Shown: positions 1-12,079 of the stretch, piece by piece
Numbering within the stretch: the first letter of the stretch is position 1
Layout: the number at the start of each line of letters is the position of its first letter
DNA from: Tragulus kanchil
Taxonomy: Eukaryota > Chordata > Mammalia > Artiodactyla > Tragulidae
DNA length: 64,000 nt
Direction: 5' to 3'
NCBI GenBank assembly: GCA_022376925.1
Contig: JAIOJX010000002.1
Location: 135,604,831-135,668,830 of the forward strand
Program-made: the position numbers and the translations under genes
Notes under the pieces: generated by a model
What the model saw: the letters and a program-made list of their open reading frames with translations, nothing else
Database searches by the model: none
What the model was told of the DNA's origin: nothing

Positions 1-654
1 TAGCCAATACATTAATCAAAAACTGTAATCAATATAAAAGTAAAAAGTAAAATAAAATTTTTTTTAAAAAGCTGTAATCAAAGCAACACAAATTTCGGAA
101 AAGTAAGAGATGTCTGTGAAGATTTTTACAAATTAATAACTGGAGGCTTTTGACAGGTCACTGAGCTAGGCACTTGTCTCCTATATATCAACATTTCAGG
201 GACCTTAAAAATGTTCTTAAGGACCCAGTGAAGATTCTGTTCCATTTTTGTGTTCTAATGAAAAGTTATGACTCTGATTTTTAAATGTATGCCTTTTTGT
301 AGTAGCAGCTGGATTTTGACTGTAGTAACATAGTTATCTCCCCATTATTTAGAAGGGAAAACCTCAGAGTACCAAACTGTGGCAGGTAGGAGCTACTGAA
401 GCACAGAGAAAAGTGTGTATAGATAATTACTCATCAGATTACTTAAAGCATTTGGTTTAATGTTTTAACTTCAGTGGGTATTTACTTTAATTTTTATTGT
501 CATTGAATATGCATAAATAGTAACTTGTTAAGTGTGTACAGTTCAATCCACAATTATTTGATCTTGCCAATAATTTGTTTTGAAAGGTAAGTCCTTTGCA
601 TTGGTCTTTATTTTCCAATTAGGTGTTCCTAGGTTTTCATAATACTTACATCAT

Positions 655-830
655 TTTATAGTGAGAAGAGCTTGGGATTTGTATCTTCATAGAGACGATC
701 TGAAGTCTGGCTCTCTCAGATAGTATATACAAGGGTGTGGCCTTCAACTTTATGTAGCCTCTCTGGGCCTTAGTTTCCTTTTGTTTTGTAAAATGAGAGT
801 TGAACTAAATAAGATAATGTAATACATACA
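655..830 (+). mobile_element. MIR SINE
   Basis: GAAGTCTGGCTCTCTCAG, GTAGCCTCTCTGGGCCTTAGTTTCC and GTAAAATGAGAGTTGAAC follow the MIR order (CTCTCTGTGCCTCAGTTTCC… TGTAAAATGGGG). Confidence 0.65.
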
Positions 831-989
831 CGTAATAGGAAATAAAATAATCATGAAAGTAGTCATAAACATAATAGGAAATAGTATCAGTTGTCTTTTC
901 TCTTTTATGTAGTACGTAGACTGATTTTTTGAAAAAATTTGCAGGTTATCTTAGGGTATGTATGTATTTTTTTTTTACTTTAAAGTTTA

Positions 990-1142
990 TTCTTATTGTA
1001 ATATTTTGATGTTACGTGCAGTAAAATCTACATTTCTTTTTTTTTTTAAATCTACATTTCTTGTATACAGTTCTGTGTGTTGAGAAACGTGCTTAAAGTC
1101 ATATGATCACCACTGTCACAATCAAGAAACATAAGTTTCAGT
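990..1142 (-). mobile_element. Old L1 3'-end fragment
   Basis: GTACAGTTCTGTGTGTTGAG-like wording, a CATATGATCACCACTGTCACAATCAAG run and a T-rich start resemble the reverse complement of old L1M 3' ends. Diverged; family not assignable by eye. Confidence 0.45.
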
Positions 1143-1712
1143 ACCTAAGGAAAAAATTTCTCATGCTATCCTTCTGTAATCAAAGGATATTTACAAATAA
1201 ACCTAAGACATAATTACTGCAGAAGATCTTTAGCCAATACATTAATCAAAAACTGTAATCAATATAAAAGTAAAAAGTAAAATAAAATTTTTTTTAAAAA
1301 GCTGTAATCAAAGCAACACAAATTTCGGAAAAGTAAGAGATGTCTGTGAAGATTTTTACAAATTAATAACTGGAGGCTTTTGACAGGTCACTGAGCTAGG
1401 CACTTGTCTCCTATATATCAACATTTCAGGGACCTTAAAAATGTTCTTAAGGACCCAGTGAAGATTCTGTTCCATTTTTGTGTTCTAATGAAAAGTTATG
1501 ACTCTGATTTTTAAATGTATGCCTTTTTGTAGTAGCAGCTGGATTTTGACTGTAGTAACATAGTTATCTCCCCATTATTTAGAAGGGAAAACCTCAGAGT
1601 ACCAAACTGTGGCAGGTAGGGAGCTACTGAAGCACAGAGAAAAGTGTGTAACTCAGCGCAAAATGGGGGAGAGAGATAGAGGAATTTTCTTAGAATAGAA
1701 ATGAACCAAATG

Positions 1713-1966
1713 GGGCTTCCCTGGTGGTCCAGTGGATAAGGACACCGCCTTGCAGTGCAAGGGGCGCCAGTTCGATCCCTGGCCTGGGAAGATCCCATGT
1801 GCTGTGGAGCGGCTGGACCGATGTGTCCAACCACTGAGCCGGAGCTCTGGAGCGCATGTGCCCGGAGCCGGTGCTCTGCAGCGACAGAGGCCACTGCGAT
1901 GGGAGGCCCACAAAGAACAGAGATAGAAATGAAAGACCAATAGAAGTGGCCAAAAAAAAAAGAAAA
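1713..1966 (+). mobile_element. Young CHR-like tRNA-derived SINE, short-tail form
   Basis: It starts GGGCTTCCCTGGTGGTCC, with a tRNA-like A box (TGGTCCAGTGG) and B box (GTTCGATCCC). The unusual body has GAGCGGCTGGACCGATGTGTCC and GATGGGAGGCCCACA, and it ends AGAAGTGGCC plus an A-rich tail. A 10-bp target-site duplication, GAACCAAATG (1703-1712 and 1967-1976), brackets it. Confidence 0.92.
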
Positions 1967-3135
1967 GAACCAAATGAATAAAGAGCAGAATGGAAAATGG
2001 TCCCAACAGTATTAACTGTGAACTATGTGTCTCCAGCTTGTATGTGTTAAAAGTATGGGTTTTGATTGGAAGGGGTGGTTAGAAGGAGCCAGGTATGGAA
2101 ATGTCAGGGAGTGAGATTGGAGAGGCTGGGCATAGGTGTTGGCACTTCTCTGGTTTTGGCCAAAGACGTTTTAGTAGAGTGACATGAAATTTGATATTTC
2201 AGAATTGTGTTTAGAACCTTGACCGGCTGTGGGCTTGGGTTGGGTAGAAACTAGAGACTGTGATCATAGTGAAGGAACTATTAAAAGTGTCCATAGAATT
2301 TGTTTAAAGGATGTGAAGACAGGGTAATCTAGATTGGCTCTTAGGTTCTAGATTGAGTGGCTAAGTATGTTTTAGGAGCAGTTAACCAGGTTAGGGGATA
2401 CACAGAAAGGGGAAGAGAAATAGACTTCAGTTCTGGACTGCGGAGTTAAGGCTACCATGAAGCCAGTAAACCAGAGCAGGGCAGTGGACAGAGCACTGGG
2501 GAGGAGAGAGAGGGGTGAAATGAGCTGATCATCAGGCAGCCCTTGATACTGACCTTCGGATGCTCAGAATGAGGAGGAAAGGTGCGCTGGTGGTTGTTGT
2601 GGGGTTTGGAATGATTCCTAGTCTAGAGGTCTGCCGTTGGTGATGCCTTAGGCCTCTCTGTCCGAGGCCTTTTGCTGTAGAATGGTCTTTGCAGTTGATC
2701 AGTCTTGGCTCAGGATTTGTTATGAAGAAGTTGTATCCTCTGGTCTAAAGTTGTGGTGGAGGCTTATCAGACTTGTTCTGTTGGGGGGGGGGGGGTCAGT
2801 TAATCAAAAGAGCCTCTTAAGAAACTTGAGATTTATTAAGAAAGATGCTTGGGTACATCATGTGTAGAATCAGTAGTCTGGCAGGCTTCTGAGTGATGGC
2901 GATGGCATTCAGCCATGTTGATCCGTGCTTCTAAAGAGCTCAACATTTAGCTGGTAAGTTTAGGATTGTATGTAAAGTGTCAAGAAAAGAGACCTTAAGT
3001 TAGTATATAATGAAGCATGTTTATTTGGAATTTAATTACTGAGGAAATTCTAAGAAAGGGAGGAGTTACTCAAATGATTTCTTTAATACTCTATTTTCTT
3101 TTAAAATTAAGGAGTAATTGACATGCAGCATTTTA

Positions 3136-3350
3136 GTGCGTGCTGAGTCGCTTCAGTCATGTCCGACTCTGCAGCCCTGTGGACTATAACCCGCCAGGCT
3201 CCTCTGTCCATGGGCTCCTCCAGGCAAGCATGCTGGAGTGGGCTGCCGTTTCCTCCTCCAGGGGAGCTTCCCAACCCCGCGGTCAAACCCACGTCTCTTA
3301 CGTTGCCTGCGTTGGCAGGCAGGTGCTTGACCACTACCTCTGCGGGGAAG
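3136..3350 (-). mobile_element. Bov-tA SINE
   Basis: Reverse complement of a Bov-tA: CTGAGTCGCTTCAGTCATGTC, CCGCCAGGCTCCTCTGTCCATG, and the tRNA-like head region CTGCGTTGGCAGGCAGGTGC before GGGAAGCC. It is a ruminant-specific family. This copy is moderately diverged. Confidence 0.88.
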
Positions 3351-5322
3351 CCGTTTTAGTAGTTTCATGTGTACAGCGTAGTGACTCAGTATGTCTTGTG
3401 AAATGATCCCCACAAGAGGTCTAGTTAATCATATCTGTAACATAATTGGAGAATTTTTTTCTTGTAAGGCTAACTTTGAAGATTTTAAATATTATTTTTA
3501 AAATATGTAATGTGAGTATAACTTTAAAGTTGTTGCATATATAAATAATGACTCCGGTTGTGGAAATTTGCCTTTATATTCTTCATGACCTGATCTGAAT
3601 CACCAGGTCAGTGTCTTTAAAGCACGAATGATGATTGCTGTGGCATTTGGTCTCTCACAAAGTCTGAAGTGGCAGTTCTTCACGCTCGTCACTACCCCGT
3701 CCCTGCCTCGCTGTGGGGGTCACCTCTCATCCCAGGTTATCCCATGGAAACCACCATCAGAGGCTTAGAGATAGGAGGAGGGTTTTTTTTTTTTTTTAAT
3801 TTTGTTAGATCTTCAGGTTTCATAGGGTATTCTGTGTATTCTACAGACACAGTAATATCTAGGGATTGAACATAATATAAGGAATATTTAACACCACTAA
3901 TAAATGTCAAGTTTATTAGACTAAACTGGCACTGTAAATAAGACTGTTCTCTGAATTCCAGATAACTAGCTTGCAACTGAATTTGAATACAACCCATTGG
4001 CGAAATGAAGACAGCTGGTGTTTCTGTAGACTGTTACCAAATAGCTGTTTAAAAACAAAATAAAAGGAAAATCTCCCAAGTTGGCACACTTATAGCCCAT
4101 ATGAAAGAGTGTGAGTCACAGGCGTTTCCCGTTTCCTTGAGCTTGTCTTTTGTCTGCAGTAGGAGCTAGCAGGTGTATTCAGGTAGATGACAGACATCTC
4201 CGTAAGCCAGGAAGACAAACCCACTTATATAAATGTTGAAACACAAATTCACTCCAGTATAAACAGTCTGTCTTTTTATGTAATCTATGTGCACTCTTAA
4301 AGAGACTACACGTTTTTGTTCCTGAAAAAGACTTCAGGTACTATCTGTTTAAATTCAGTCATTTCATGTATAAGGAACGCAGGCATTAAAATGAGTTACG
4401 TGTCACCATCAGAATGACGGAACCATAATAGAACTGCAATCTTCTGATTCCCCCAACTGGTAAGGTTTTCTAGAGCTCGGTGCCATGGCTTTATCGTTTG
4501 GTACAAAAGTTGTTTTTTGTCAACTTAAAGTGAACTTTAAGGTTGGAAATAATATGATAGTTTTTATAAGGCATTTAATAAATCTTTATGCCATGGATAC
4601 AGAAAACAGATTTAACAGTCCCCAGTTGCCATTATGGTCTTTTAAAGAAATTTAACTTCAGACCATGAGATAATTTCTATTTTAAGTTAAAAGCTAGATA
4701 ACACACAACTCTTTATAGAAAACAGACACCAAATAAAGCTCACTATACTATTTATACTATGATAGATTTTCTAATTTTGTCCATTAAAGTATCAATTTAA
4801 ATACTTAATTTCCTCTATAAATTTCTTTTACACAAAATTACATGGTTTTTATTAATTTCAGTACATCTCTAGTTAATAATAGAAATCAGTGACTAGACGA
4901 TTTTTTTTAACCCTTCTATTTCACATCTAAGAATTATGGGTATTTGCTTATCTTCTGATTTCTAGGCTCAGAAAACGATTTAGTGTAGCAGAGGAGTGTA
5001 GTTTCTGTGTTTAAGAAAAGGGCAACCATAGTAGCAGTAGGTTGTTGGTCTGAATTTATCTCTAGGTTCTGTTTTTAGAAGAAGTCTCTAGAAGGAATCT
5101 TGAGGGAACTTTGTAGTGAGGAGGAAAGGGGAGGATGAGAAATAGGTCAATTATAGAGGGATGACTTAGAATAAACTTTAAACATGTAATTGTAGTTCCT
5201 AGAGAGCGTATCATGGTGGAGGACTGGGGAGAAGCATCCAGACAGTCAGGCTGTTTTGGCTGAGAATGTTTCAAAGTCGGTATTCAGGAGCGGTTTTGCT
5301 GCTGTGTTAAAAGCTTGAAGGG

Positions 5323-5656
5323 GGGCTTCCGCTGGTGGTTCAGTGGGTAAGGACACCGCCTTGCAGTGCCAGGGGCGCCGGTTCGATCCCTGGCCTGGGA
5401 ACATCCCACGTGCTGTGGAGCGGCTGGGCCGATGTGTCCAGTCACCGAGCTGGAGCTCTGGGGCGCATGCGCCCAGGGCCGGTGCTCTGCAACGACAGAC
5501 GCCACCGCGATGGGAGGCCCACAGGAGCCAAGGAACAAAGACAGATGAACATAGAGAAATGAAAGACCAATAGAAGTGGCCCGCCCGCTCCCCTCCCTCC
5601 CCAACCCGACCCCCGCCCAAAATAAATAAATAAATAAATCTTTTAAAAAAAAAAAA
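5323..5656 (+). mobile_element. Young CHR-like SINE, long-tail form
   Basis: The A box is at 5336-5346 and the B box (GGTTCGATCCC) at 5380-5390. The body matches the other copies. After AGAAGTGGCC comes a C-rich stretch (CCCGCCCGCTCCCCTCC…) and AAATAAATAAATAAAT. The 12-bp target duplication AAGCTTGAAGGG flanks it (5311-5322, 5657-5668). Confidence 0.93.
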
Positions 5657-6440
5657 AAGCTTGAAGGGATTCTTATAAAAGGCTTTGTGAATTTAATGTA
5701 TTCATTTCGAGTTTAAATGAGATGTAAGGTGTAGACAACTTCCAGTTTCATTCCTTCTTTTTGGAAATTTTAGTATTGGCTAGTCATGTCTCCCAAAGGC
5801 CATTATTTTTCCCGAGGCTGGGGACCACCTGGCACCGTCAGGACCTCCGGGAGCTGGAGCGAGGCTGAGTCGGTCATCTCCGCGTGTGAGAGCAGGGAGC
5901 CAGGGCCTGGGCCCGGAGGGCCGGTGCTGACTGCCAGCGCTTCTTTTACACAAAATTACATGGTTTTTATTAATTTCAGTACATCTCTAGTTAATAATAG
6001 AAATCAGTGACTAGACGATTTTTTTTAACCCTTCTATTTCACATCTAAGAATTATGGGTATTTGCTTATCTTCTGATTTCTAGGCTCAGAAAACGATTTA
6101 GTGTAGCAGAGGAGTGTAGTTTCTGTGTTTAAGAAAAGGGCAACCATAGTAGCAGTAGGTTGTTGGTCTGAATTTATCTCTAGGTTCTGTTTTTAGAAGA
6201 AGTCTCTAGAAGGAATCTTGAGGGAACTTTGTAGTGAGGAGGAAAGGGGAGGATGAGAAATAGGTCAATTATAGAGGGATGACTTAGAATAAACTTTAAA
6301 CATGTAATTGTAGTTCCTAGAGAGCGTATCATGGTGGAGGACTGGGGAGAAGCATCCAGACAGTCAGGCTGTTTTGGCTGAGAATGTTTCAAAGTCGGTA
6401 TTCAGGAGCGGTTTTGCTGCTGTGTTAAAAGCTTGAAGGG

Positions 6441-6774
6441 GGGCTTCCGCTGGTGGTTCAGTGGGTAAGGACACCGCCTTGCAGTGCCAGGGGCGCCGGT
6501 TCGATCCCTGGCCTGGGAACATCCCACGTGCTGTGGAGCGGCTGGGCCGATGTGTCCAGTCACCGAGCTGGAGCTCTGGGGCGCATGCGCCCAGGGCCGG
6601 TGCTCTGCAACGACAGACGCCACCGCGATGGGAGGCCCACAGGAGCCAAGGAACAAAGACAGATGAACATAGAGAAATGAAAGACCAATAGAAGTGGCCC
6701 GCCCGCTCCCCTCCCTCCCCAACCCGACCCCCGCCCAAAATAAATAAATAAATAAATCTTTTAAAAAAAAAAAA
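6441..6774 (+). mobile_element. Duplicate-block copy of the SINE at 5323
   Basis: It is identical to 5323-5656 with the same target duplications, 1118 bp downstream. It is not an independent insertion. Confidence 0.93.
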
Positions 6775-7079
6775 AAGCTTGAAGGGATTCTTATAAAAGG
6801 CTTTGTGAATTTAATGTATTCATTTCGAGTTTAAATGAGATGTAAGGTGTAGACAACTTCCAGTTTCATTCCTTCTTTTTGGAAATTTTAGTATTGGCTA
6901 GTCATGTCTCCCAAAGGCCATTATTTTTCCCGAGGCTGGGGACCACCTGGCACCGTCAGGACCTCCGGGAGCTGGAGCGAGGCTGAGTCGGTCATCTCCG
7001 CGTGTGAGAGCAGGGAGCCAGGGCCTGGGCCCGGAGGGCCGGTGCTGACTGCCAGCGCTGGGTCCTCTCTGGTGAGTGC

Positions 7080-7290
7080 TTTCTCTATGCACTGCCCTGA
7101 GCGCGCGCTCTTTTTTTCCCCTGAGCTCTTTGTATGAGTTAACTCTCTGAGGTAGGTGTTTTTGTTCCTATTCTGTAGATGAAAAAACCAGGCTTCAGAG
7201 ACGTTAACTAATTTTGACCAAAGTTGCACTGTTATTGGTGAAGCTAGGCGTTGAAGCCAGGCAGTCGGGCTTCAAGCCCTGAGCTCTGAA
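7080..7290 (-). mobile_element. MIR SINE
   Basis: CTCTCTGAGGTAGGTGTTTTTG, CTGTAGATGAAAAAACCAGGC and GTTGAAGCCAGGCAGTCGGG are the MIR core in reverse. Duplicated at 8205-8413. Confidence 0.7.
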
Positions 7291-7609
7291 GCCCTGAGGT
7301 GGACTTCGGGGTAGAGGAGCCGGGACAAGCCACGCGAAGCCTGACAGAAGCAGAGCTCCTGGCGTGGACCTGGCGTGCGGCGTGCCTGCCACTTGTCTGA
7401 AACCTTCTCGCATAAATGGAGACTATTGTGATCACTGCTTGTGGAATCACAGCTCAGGTTTTTTGTTTGTTTTTAAGAAAAACAATATTCACAAAATACG
7501 GATACCCTTTTCTTGGTTTGCCAGAATCCTTTAATTTGTACATGATCCACAGTGATACTTTACATTTAAATAGTATTACTTATCCAGAGAAGATCTTTTT
7601 TTATATTTT

Positions 7610-7725
7610 ACTTGAGACTCATGATAGCCCTGCAAAAGTTAGCAGTCGGTTGTTTTGTTGTTGTTGTTGTTTTCTCCTCCATTTGAGGCATTAGGAAACT
7701 GAGACCCAGACACTAAATGACAAGG
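7610..7725 (-). mobile_element. MIR fragment
   Basis: CATGATAGCCCTGCAAAAG and AGGCATTAGGAAACTGAGACCCAG match the MIR core in reverse, interrupted by a GTT run. Duplicated at 8730-8845. Confidence 0.55.
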
Positions 7726-9218
7726 TCATTTCAAAGTAAAAACAAAAAAACTGTTGAAGTTAATTTTAGTATATTTTATGTAACCCAATAGATGCAAAAT
7801 ATTACTATTTCAAATGCAGGTAATCAGTATTAAATATTATCAGTGAGATAATTTACCTTTTTAAACAGTACTCACATTAACTATTCAGTAGTCAGTAACC
7901 ACCTGGGGAAAGTGGCCATCATTTTGAACAGTGAAGACAAATACTCTTGAAATCACTGACCCCGCTGGGAAATGTTTCTTTTAAATAGTTTGAGTAATAG
8001 ACAGGGTCCCTGGACCAAGGCTAGTCATGTCTCCCAAAGGCCATTATTTTTCCCGAGGCTGGGGACCACCTGGCACCGTCAGGACCTCCGGGAGCTGGAG
8101 CGAGGCTGAGTCGGTCATCTCCGCGTGTGAGAGCAGGGAGCCAGGGCCTGGGCCCGGAGGGCCGGTGCTGACTGCCAGCGCTGGGTCCTCTCTGGTGAGT
8201 GCTTTCTCTATGCACTGCCCTGAGCCCCTCTTTTTTTCCCCTGAGCTCTTTGTATGAGTTAACTCTCTGAGGTAGGTGTTTTTGTTCCTATTCTGTAGAT
8301 GAAAAAACCAGGCTTCAGAGACGTTAACTAATTTTGACCAAAGTTGCACTGTTATTGGTGAAGCTAGGCGTTGAAGCCAGGCAGTCGGGCTTCAAGCCCT
8401 GAGCTCTGAAGCCCTGAGGTGGACTTCGGGGTAGAGGAGCCGGGACAAGCCACGCGAAGCCTGACAGAAGCAGAGCTCCTGGCGTGGACCTGGCGTGCGG
8501 CGTGCCTGCCACTTGTCTGAAACCTTCTCGCATAAATGGAGACTATTGTGATCACTGCTTGTGGAATCACAGCTCAGGTTTTTTGTTTGTTTTTAAGAAA
8601 AACAATATTCACAAAATACGGATACCCTTTTCTTGGTTTGCCAGAATCCTTTAATTTGTACATGATCCACAGTGATACTTTACATTTAAATAGTATTACT
8701 TATCCAGAGAAGATCTTTTTTTATATTTTACTTGAGACTCATGATAGCCCTGCAAAAGTTAGCAGTCGGTTGTTTTGTTGTTGTTGTTGTTTTCTCCTCC
8801 ATTTGAGGCATTAGGAAACTGAGACCCAGACACTAAATGACAAGGTCATTTCAAAGTAAAAACAAAAAAACTGTTGAAGTTAATTTTAGTATATTTTATG
8901 TAACCCAATAGATGCAAAATATTACTATTTCAAATGCAGGTAATCAGTATTAAATATTATCAGTGAGATAATTTACCTTTTTAAACAGTACTCACATTAA
9001 CTATTCAGTAGTCAGTAACCACCTGGGGAAAGTGGCCATCATTTTGAACAGTGAAGACAAATACTCTTGAAATCACTGACCCCGCTGGGAAATGTTTCTT
9101 TTAAATAGTTTGAGTAATAGACAGGGTCCCTGGACCAACCCACAAAAGCCTATTTGAACGAAGTTGCACTCCATCAGTCGCATTTGCTCCTAAGCAGGAG
9201 TTCTTGGGTTCTGTTAAC

Positions 9219-11470
9219 ACTTTTTCGCTGTGTTAGTTAGTGTTCTAACTCCTTAGAGACTCCTTGGAGTGTCTCCTTGCTGGCGTTGTCTGTAGATGAC
9301 ACAGTCCTGCAAGAGGTGAACCGTTGTTTTCAACATCATGGAGGTTTTTACCCAAAGGAGCTGGCAGAGTAGATACCCTTTATGTTGTAAGGCCTGGAAG
9401 GGCAGCAGTAGTGTGGTCATGGCTTCTATGTACGGTAGCCTAGTTTCCTTTGGAAGTAAACCCTGAAAGAGACCAGGAGAGTTAAACAAAAGACAGAAAC
9501 CCTACAAAACAGCACCCAGAGATTGTTTTCGGTGCAGAATCAGTTCTGTGTAGATTTTGTTTGATTCAGAAAATTGTCTTATTGTTTTACATGATCTTTG
9601 TAATACTTGGAATGTATGCAGGTACTGAGTTCTCTCTCATAAGACTCTTTCTCTACCAGATTTCAGAAACGATGTCTTCCAGAAATAAAGTGTTCAAGGC
9701 AGTTGATTGGTCTTTTGCCATTGTCCTTCCATCAATTTTTTTTTTTTCAATTCATGTAAAAGATGGGCCTCCATTATTCTACTTGTCACTAGTGCTCTAA
9801 GACTTGAAGCACTTCAGTGCCTAGACTGACCCTGGCTCTCCAGGGAAGGGTCAGGGTTTGATACGGCTTCAGTATTGCGGTAATTGCCATACAGTGCTTT
9901 TACCATGTAGTTCTATAATGATGTAATTTTTTTAAATGGTGTTTTTGGCAACAGTTTGATCTGACTAAACAAAATGAAGAATCCTGTCCTGTGACAGTTA
10001 AGAAAAGCTTTATCTTCATTTAGAAACAATTCCTGATTATTATTTATTACTAATTATTCAGTCTTCCCTCACCTTCCTGCCTATCCTTGTTGGGTTTTTT
10101 TTTTCAAGGATTCCCATCCAATTGGGCTTAGTCAAAAAGTTGATTTTCACTTGTGGCCTTTGTCTATAATCAGTTCTTTTTAAGGCCCTTGAAGTTTGAG
10201 CCAGGCATCTTTAGGCAATCCTGCTGTGCTCCAGGCCCCTCTCCCTGTTGTCAGACGCAAGGGGAGTAAGGCAGGTGTGGGAAGCAGGGCCTCTAGCTGT
10301 TTAGCTTCAGAACAGAGTCATTTTAATTCATTTGTCATGATCAGACTTTTTCGCTGTGTTAGTTAGTGTTCTAACTCCTTAGAGACTCCTTGGAGTGTCT
10401 CCTTGCTGGCGTTGTCTGTAGATGACACAGTCCTGCAAGAGGTGAACCGTTGTTTTCAACATCATGGAGGTTTTTACCCAAAGGAGCTGGCAGAGTAGAT
10501 ACCCTTTATGTTGTAAGGCCTGGAAGGGCAGCAGTAGTGTGGTCATGGCTTCTATGTACGGTAGCCTAGTTTCCTTTGGAAGTAAACCCTGAAAGAGACC
10601 AGGAGAGTTAAACAAAAGACAGAAACCCTACAAAACAGCACCCAGAGATTGTTTTCGGTGCAGAATCAGTTCTGTGTAGATTTTGTTTGATTCAGAAAAT
10701 TGTCTTATTGTTTTACATGATCTTTGTAATACTTGGAATGTATGCAGGTACTGAGTTCTCTCTCATAAGACTCTTTCTCTACCAGATTTCAGAAACGATG
10801 TCTTCCAGAAATAAAGTGTTCAAGGCAGTTGATTGGTCTTTTGCCATTGTCCTTCCATCAATTTTTTTTCCAATTCCTGTAAACGATGGGCCTCCATTAT
10901 TCTACTTGTCACTAGTGCTCTAAGACTTGAAGCACTTCAGTGCCTAGACTGACCCTGGCTCTCCAGGGAAGGGTCAGGGTTTGATACGGCTTCAGTATTG
11001 CGGTAATTGCCATACAGTGCTTTTACCATGTAGTTCTATAATGATGTAATTTTTTTAAATGGTGTTTTTGGCAACAGTTTGATCTGACTAAACAAAATGA
11101 AGAATCCTGTCCTGTGACAGTTAAGAAAAGCTTTATCTTCATTTAGAAACAATTCCTGATTATTATTTATTACTAATTATTCAGTCTTCCCTCACCTTCC
11201 TGCCTATCCTTGTTGGGTTTTTTTTTTCAAGGATTCCCATCCAATTGGGCTTAGTCAAAAAGTTGATTTTCACTTGTGGCCTTTGTCTATAATCAGTTCT
11301 TTTTAAGGCCCTTGAAGTTTGAGCCAGGCATCTTTAGGCAATCCTGCTGTGCTCCAGGCCCCTCTCCCTGTTGTCAGACGCAAGGGGAGTAAGGCAGGTG
11401 TGGGAAGCAGGGCCTCTAGCTGTTTAGCTTCAGAACAGAGTCATTTTAATTCATTTGTCAGATGAGTCAG
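9219..11470. repeat. Head-to-tail duplicate 9219-10344 / 10345-11470
   Basis: The offset is 1126 bp. The copies differ in a T-run with nearby substitutions (9735-9765 against 10861-10885). The last bases before the junction (TCATGATCAG) read TCAGATGAGTCAG in the second copy. Confidence 0.94.
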
Positions 11471-12057
11471 ACAGAGATGCTACAAAATTTTTCCCACCCA
11501 CAATACCTAAAAGTTAGTACCTAAAAGTTAGCTGTGTTTAACTGTAACCGCCTAACTTCCAGGAGTTAAATTTGTTACTAATTTGGCCAAAGAAGTTACA
11601 TGCAGCTTTTTTTCCAGAAGTAATTCATCTTTTATCATTTGAAACAAAAAAGTTTGAAGCCCTTTAAACATGTGCAAAACTCAGTAGATCCATTAAAGGT
11701 AAAGGTCACAGCTAAATAAAAGATACTTTTAAGACTAAATGATGAGAGAAGTGCAGTTTTGTTCTTTATTACTCTATACTCCTGTACAATGGTGTCTTCT
11801 CCACTTTGTGCCTAAAACATCTCAAGAGTTTTCTTACATTAGTGGACATTGTGTCAGGGACAATGGGGCACATCTGTGGGAAAAGCGTGCTTTCTTTGCA
11901 TATCTTTTCCTATGCAGTTCATTTAAATGACAGATTCCTTATTTAATAAGAGTGTTTATGTCTTATGTAATAGTAATGTATGAACATTTTATCATAACAG
12001 TCCATTTCTTTCAGTTTCATATTTACATTGTTTTTTGTTTGTTTGTTTTTATTTTAG

Positions 12058-12079
12058 GCCACTGAACAAAAAATCAAAG
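12058..12079 (+). CDS. TNRC6A: TNRC6A 22-bp coding microexon (first copy)
   Basis: This exon encodes ATEQKIK plus the first base of a Val codon. The preceding intron ends in a T-rich tract and TTTTAG, and the exon is followed by the donor GTACGT. Reading starts in phase 0 and leaves one base (G), which joins TG at 47670 to give VPEQIKPS. That is the known [15 protein letters not shown] run of mammalian TNRC6A (GW182). TNRC6B has the related VTEQKTKVPE, so the seven residues fit 6A better. The protein scaffolds miRNA silencing in the cytoplasm by binding Argonaute and recruiting deadenylases. This short stretch lies in the charged N-terminal segment before the GW repeats. The upstream exons with the Lys-rich N terminus are not in the window. 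The exon sits inside a duplicated block and recurs at 13203-13224. Confidence 0.9.

Larger units (their letters stand above)
1..1650. repeat. Direct repeat, irregular case at left edge (1-419 and 1231-1650)
   Basis: The copies match except for one extra G at 1621. After base 419 the first copy continues into 420-1230, which has no second copy, while the second copy runs on into the flank of the young SINE at 1713. The left copy may extend beyond the window. Unlike the other blocks, the two copies are separated by 811 bp of unique sequence. Confidence 0.85.
4823..7058. repeat. Head-to-tail duplicate 4823-5940 / 5941-7058
   Basis: The two copies are 1118 bp each, directly adjacent and essentially identical throughout, including a whole SINE and its target-site duplications. 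The junction CAGCGC|TTCTTT falls inside no repeat boundary. Confidence 0.95.
6896..9138. repeat. Head-to-tail duplicate 6896-8018 / 8019-9138
   Basis: The offset is 1123 bp, dropping to 1120 after a 3-bp difference (GAGCGCGCGCTC against GAGCCCCTC near 7110/8225). The first copy begins inside the second copy of the preceding block, so 6896-7058 material occurs three times (also from 5778 and from 8019). Confidence 0.95.
1..12057 (+). other. TNRC6A: TNRC6A intron upstream of the microexon
   Basis: This is intronic sequence. No upstream exon coding for the Lys-rich N terminus of TNRC6A was found in it. Assigned pieces are the SINEs, MIRs, L1 and Bov-tA listed separately. The rest (about 1977-3130, 3350-4822, 9140-9218 and 11471-11897) is AT-rich, has no repeat I recognise, and holds only short spurious reading frames. 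A run of G lies near 2784. Confidence 0.75.

Noticed and set aside
2784..2796. G run as a G-quadruplex or regulatory site
   Set aside because: A single homopolymer without the four spaced G tracts. Probably a simple run of uncertain length.
5323..5400. tRNA-like A and B boxes
   Set aside because: They belong to the SINE heads. There is no foldable complete tRNA with an anticodon arm, so no tRNA gene is called.
5246..5620. Recurring ~100-codon frames with wording such as VQWVRTPPCSARGAG or GPPIAVASVVAEHR at many places
   Set aside because: They are translations of the young SINE in various frames and recur wherever the SINE occurs. Not a protein family.
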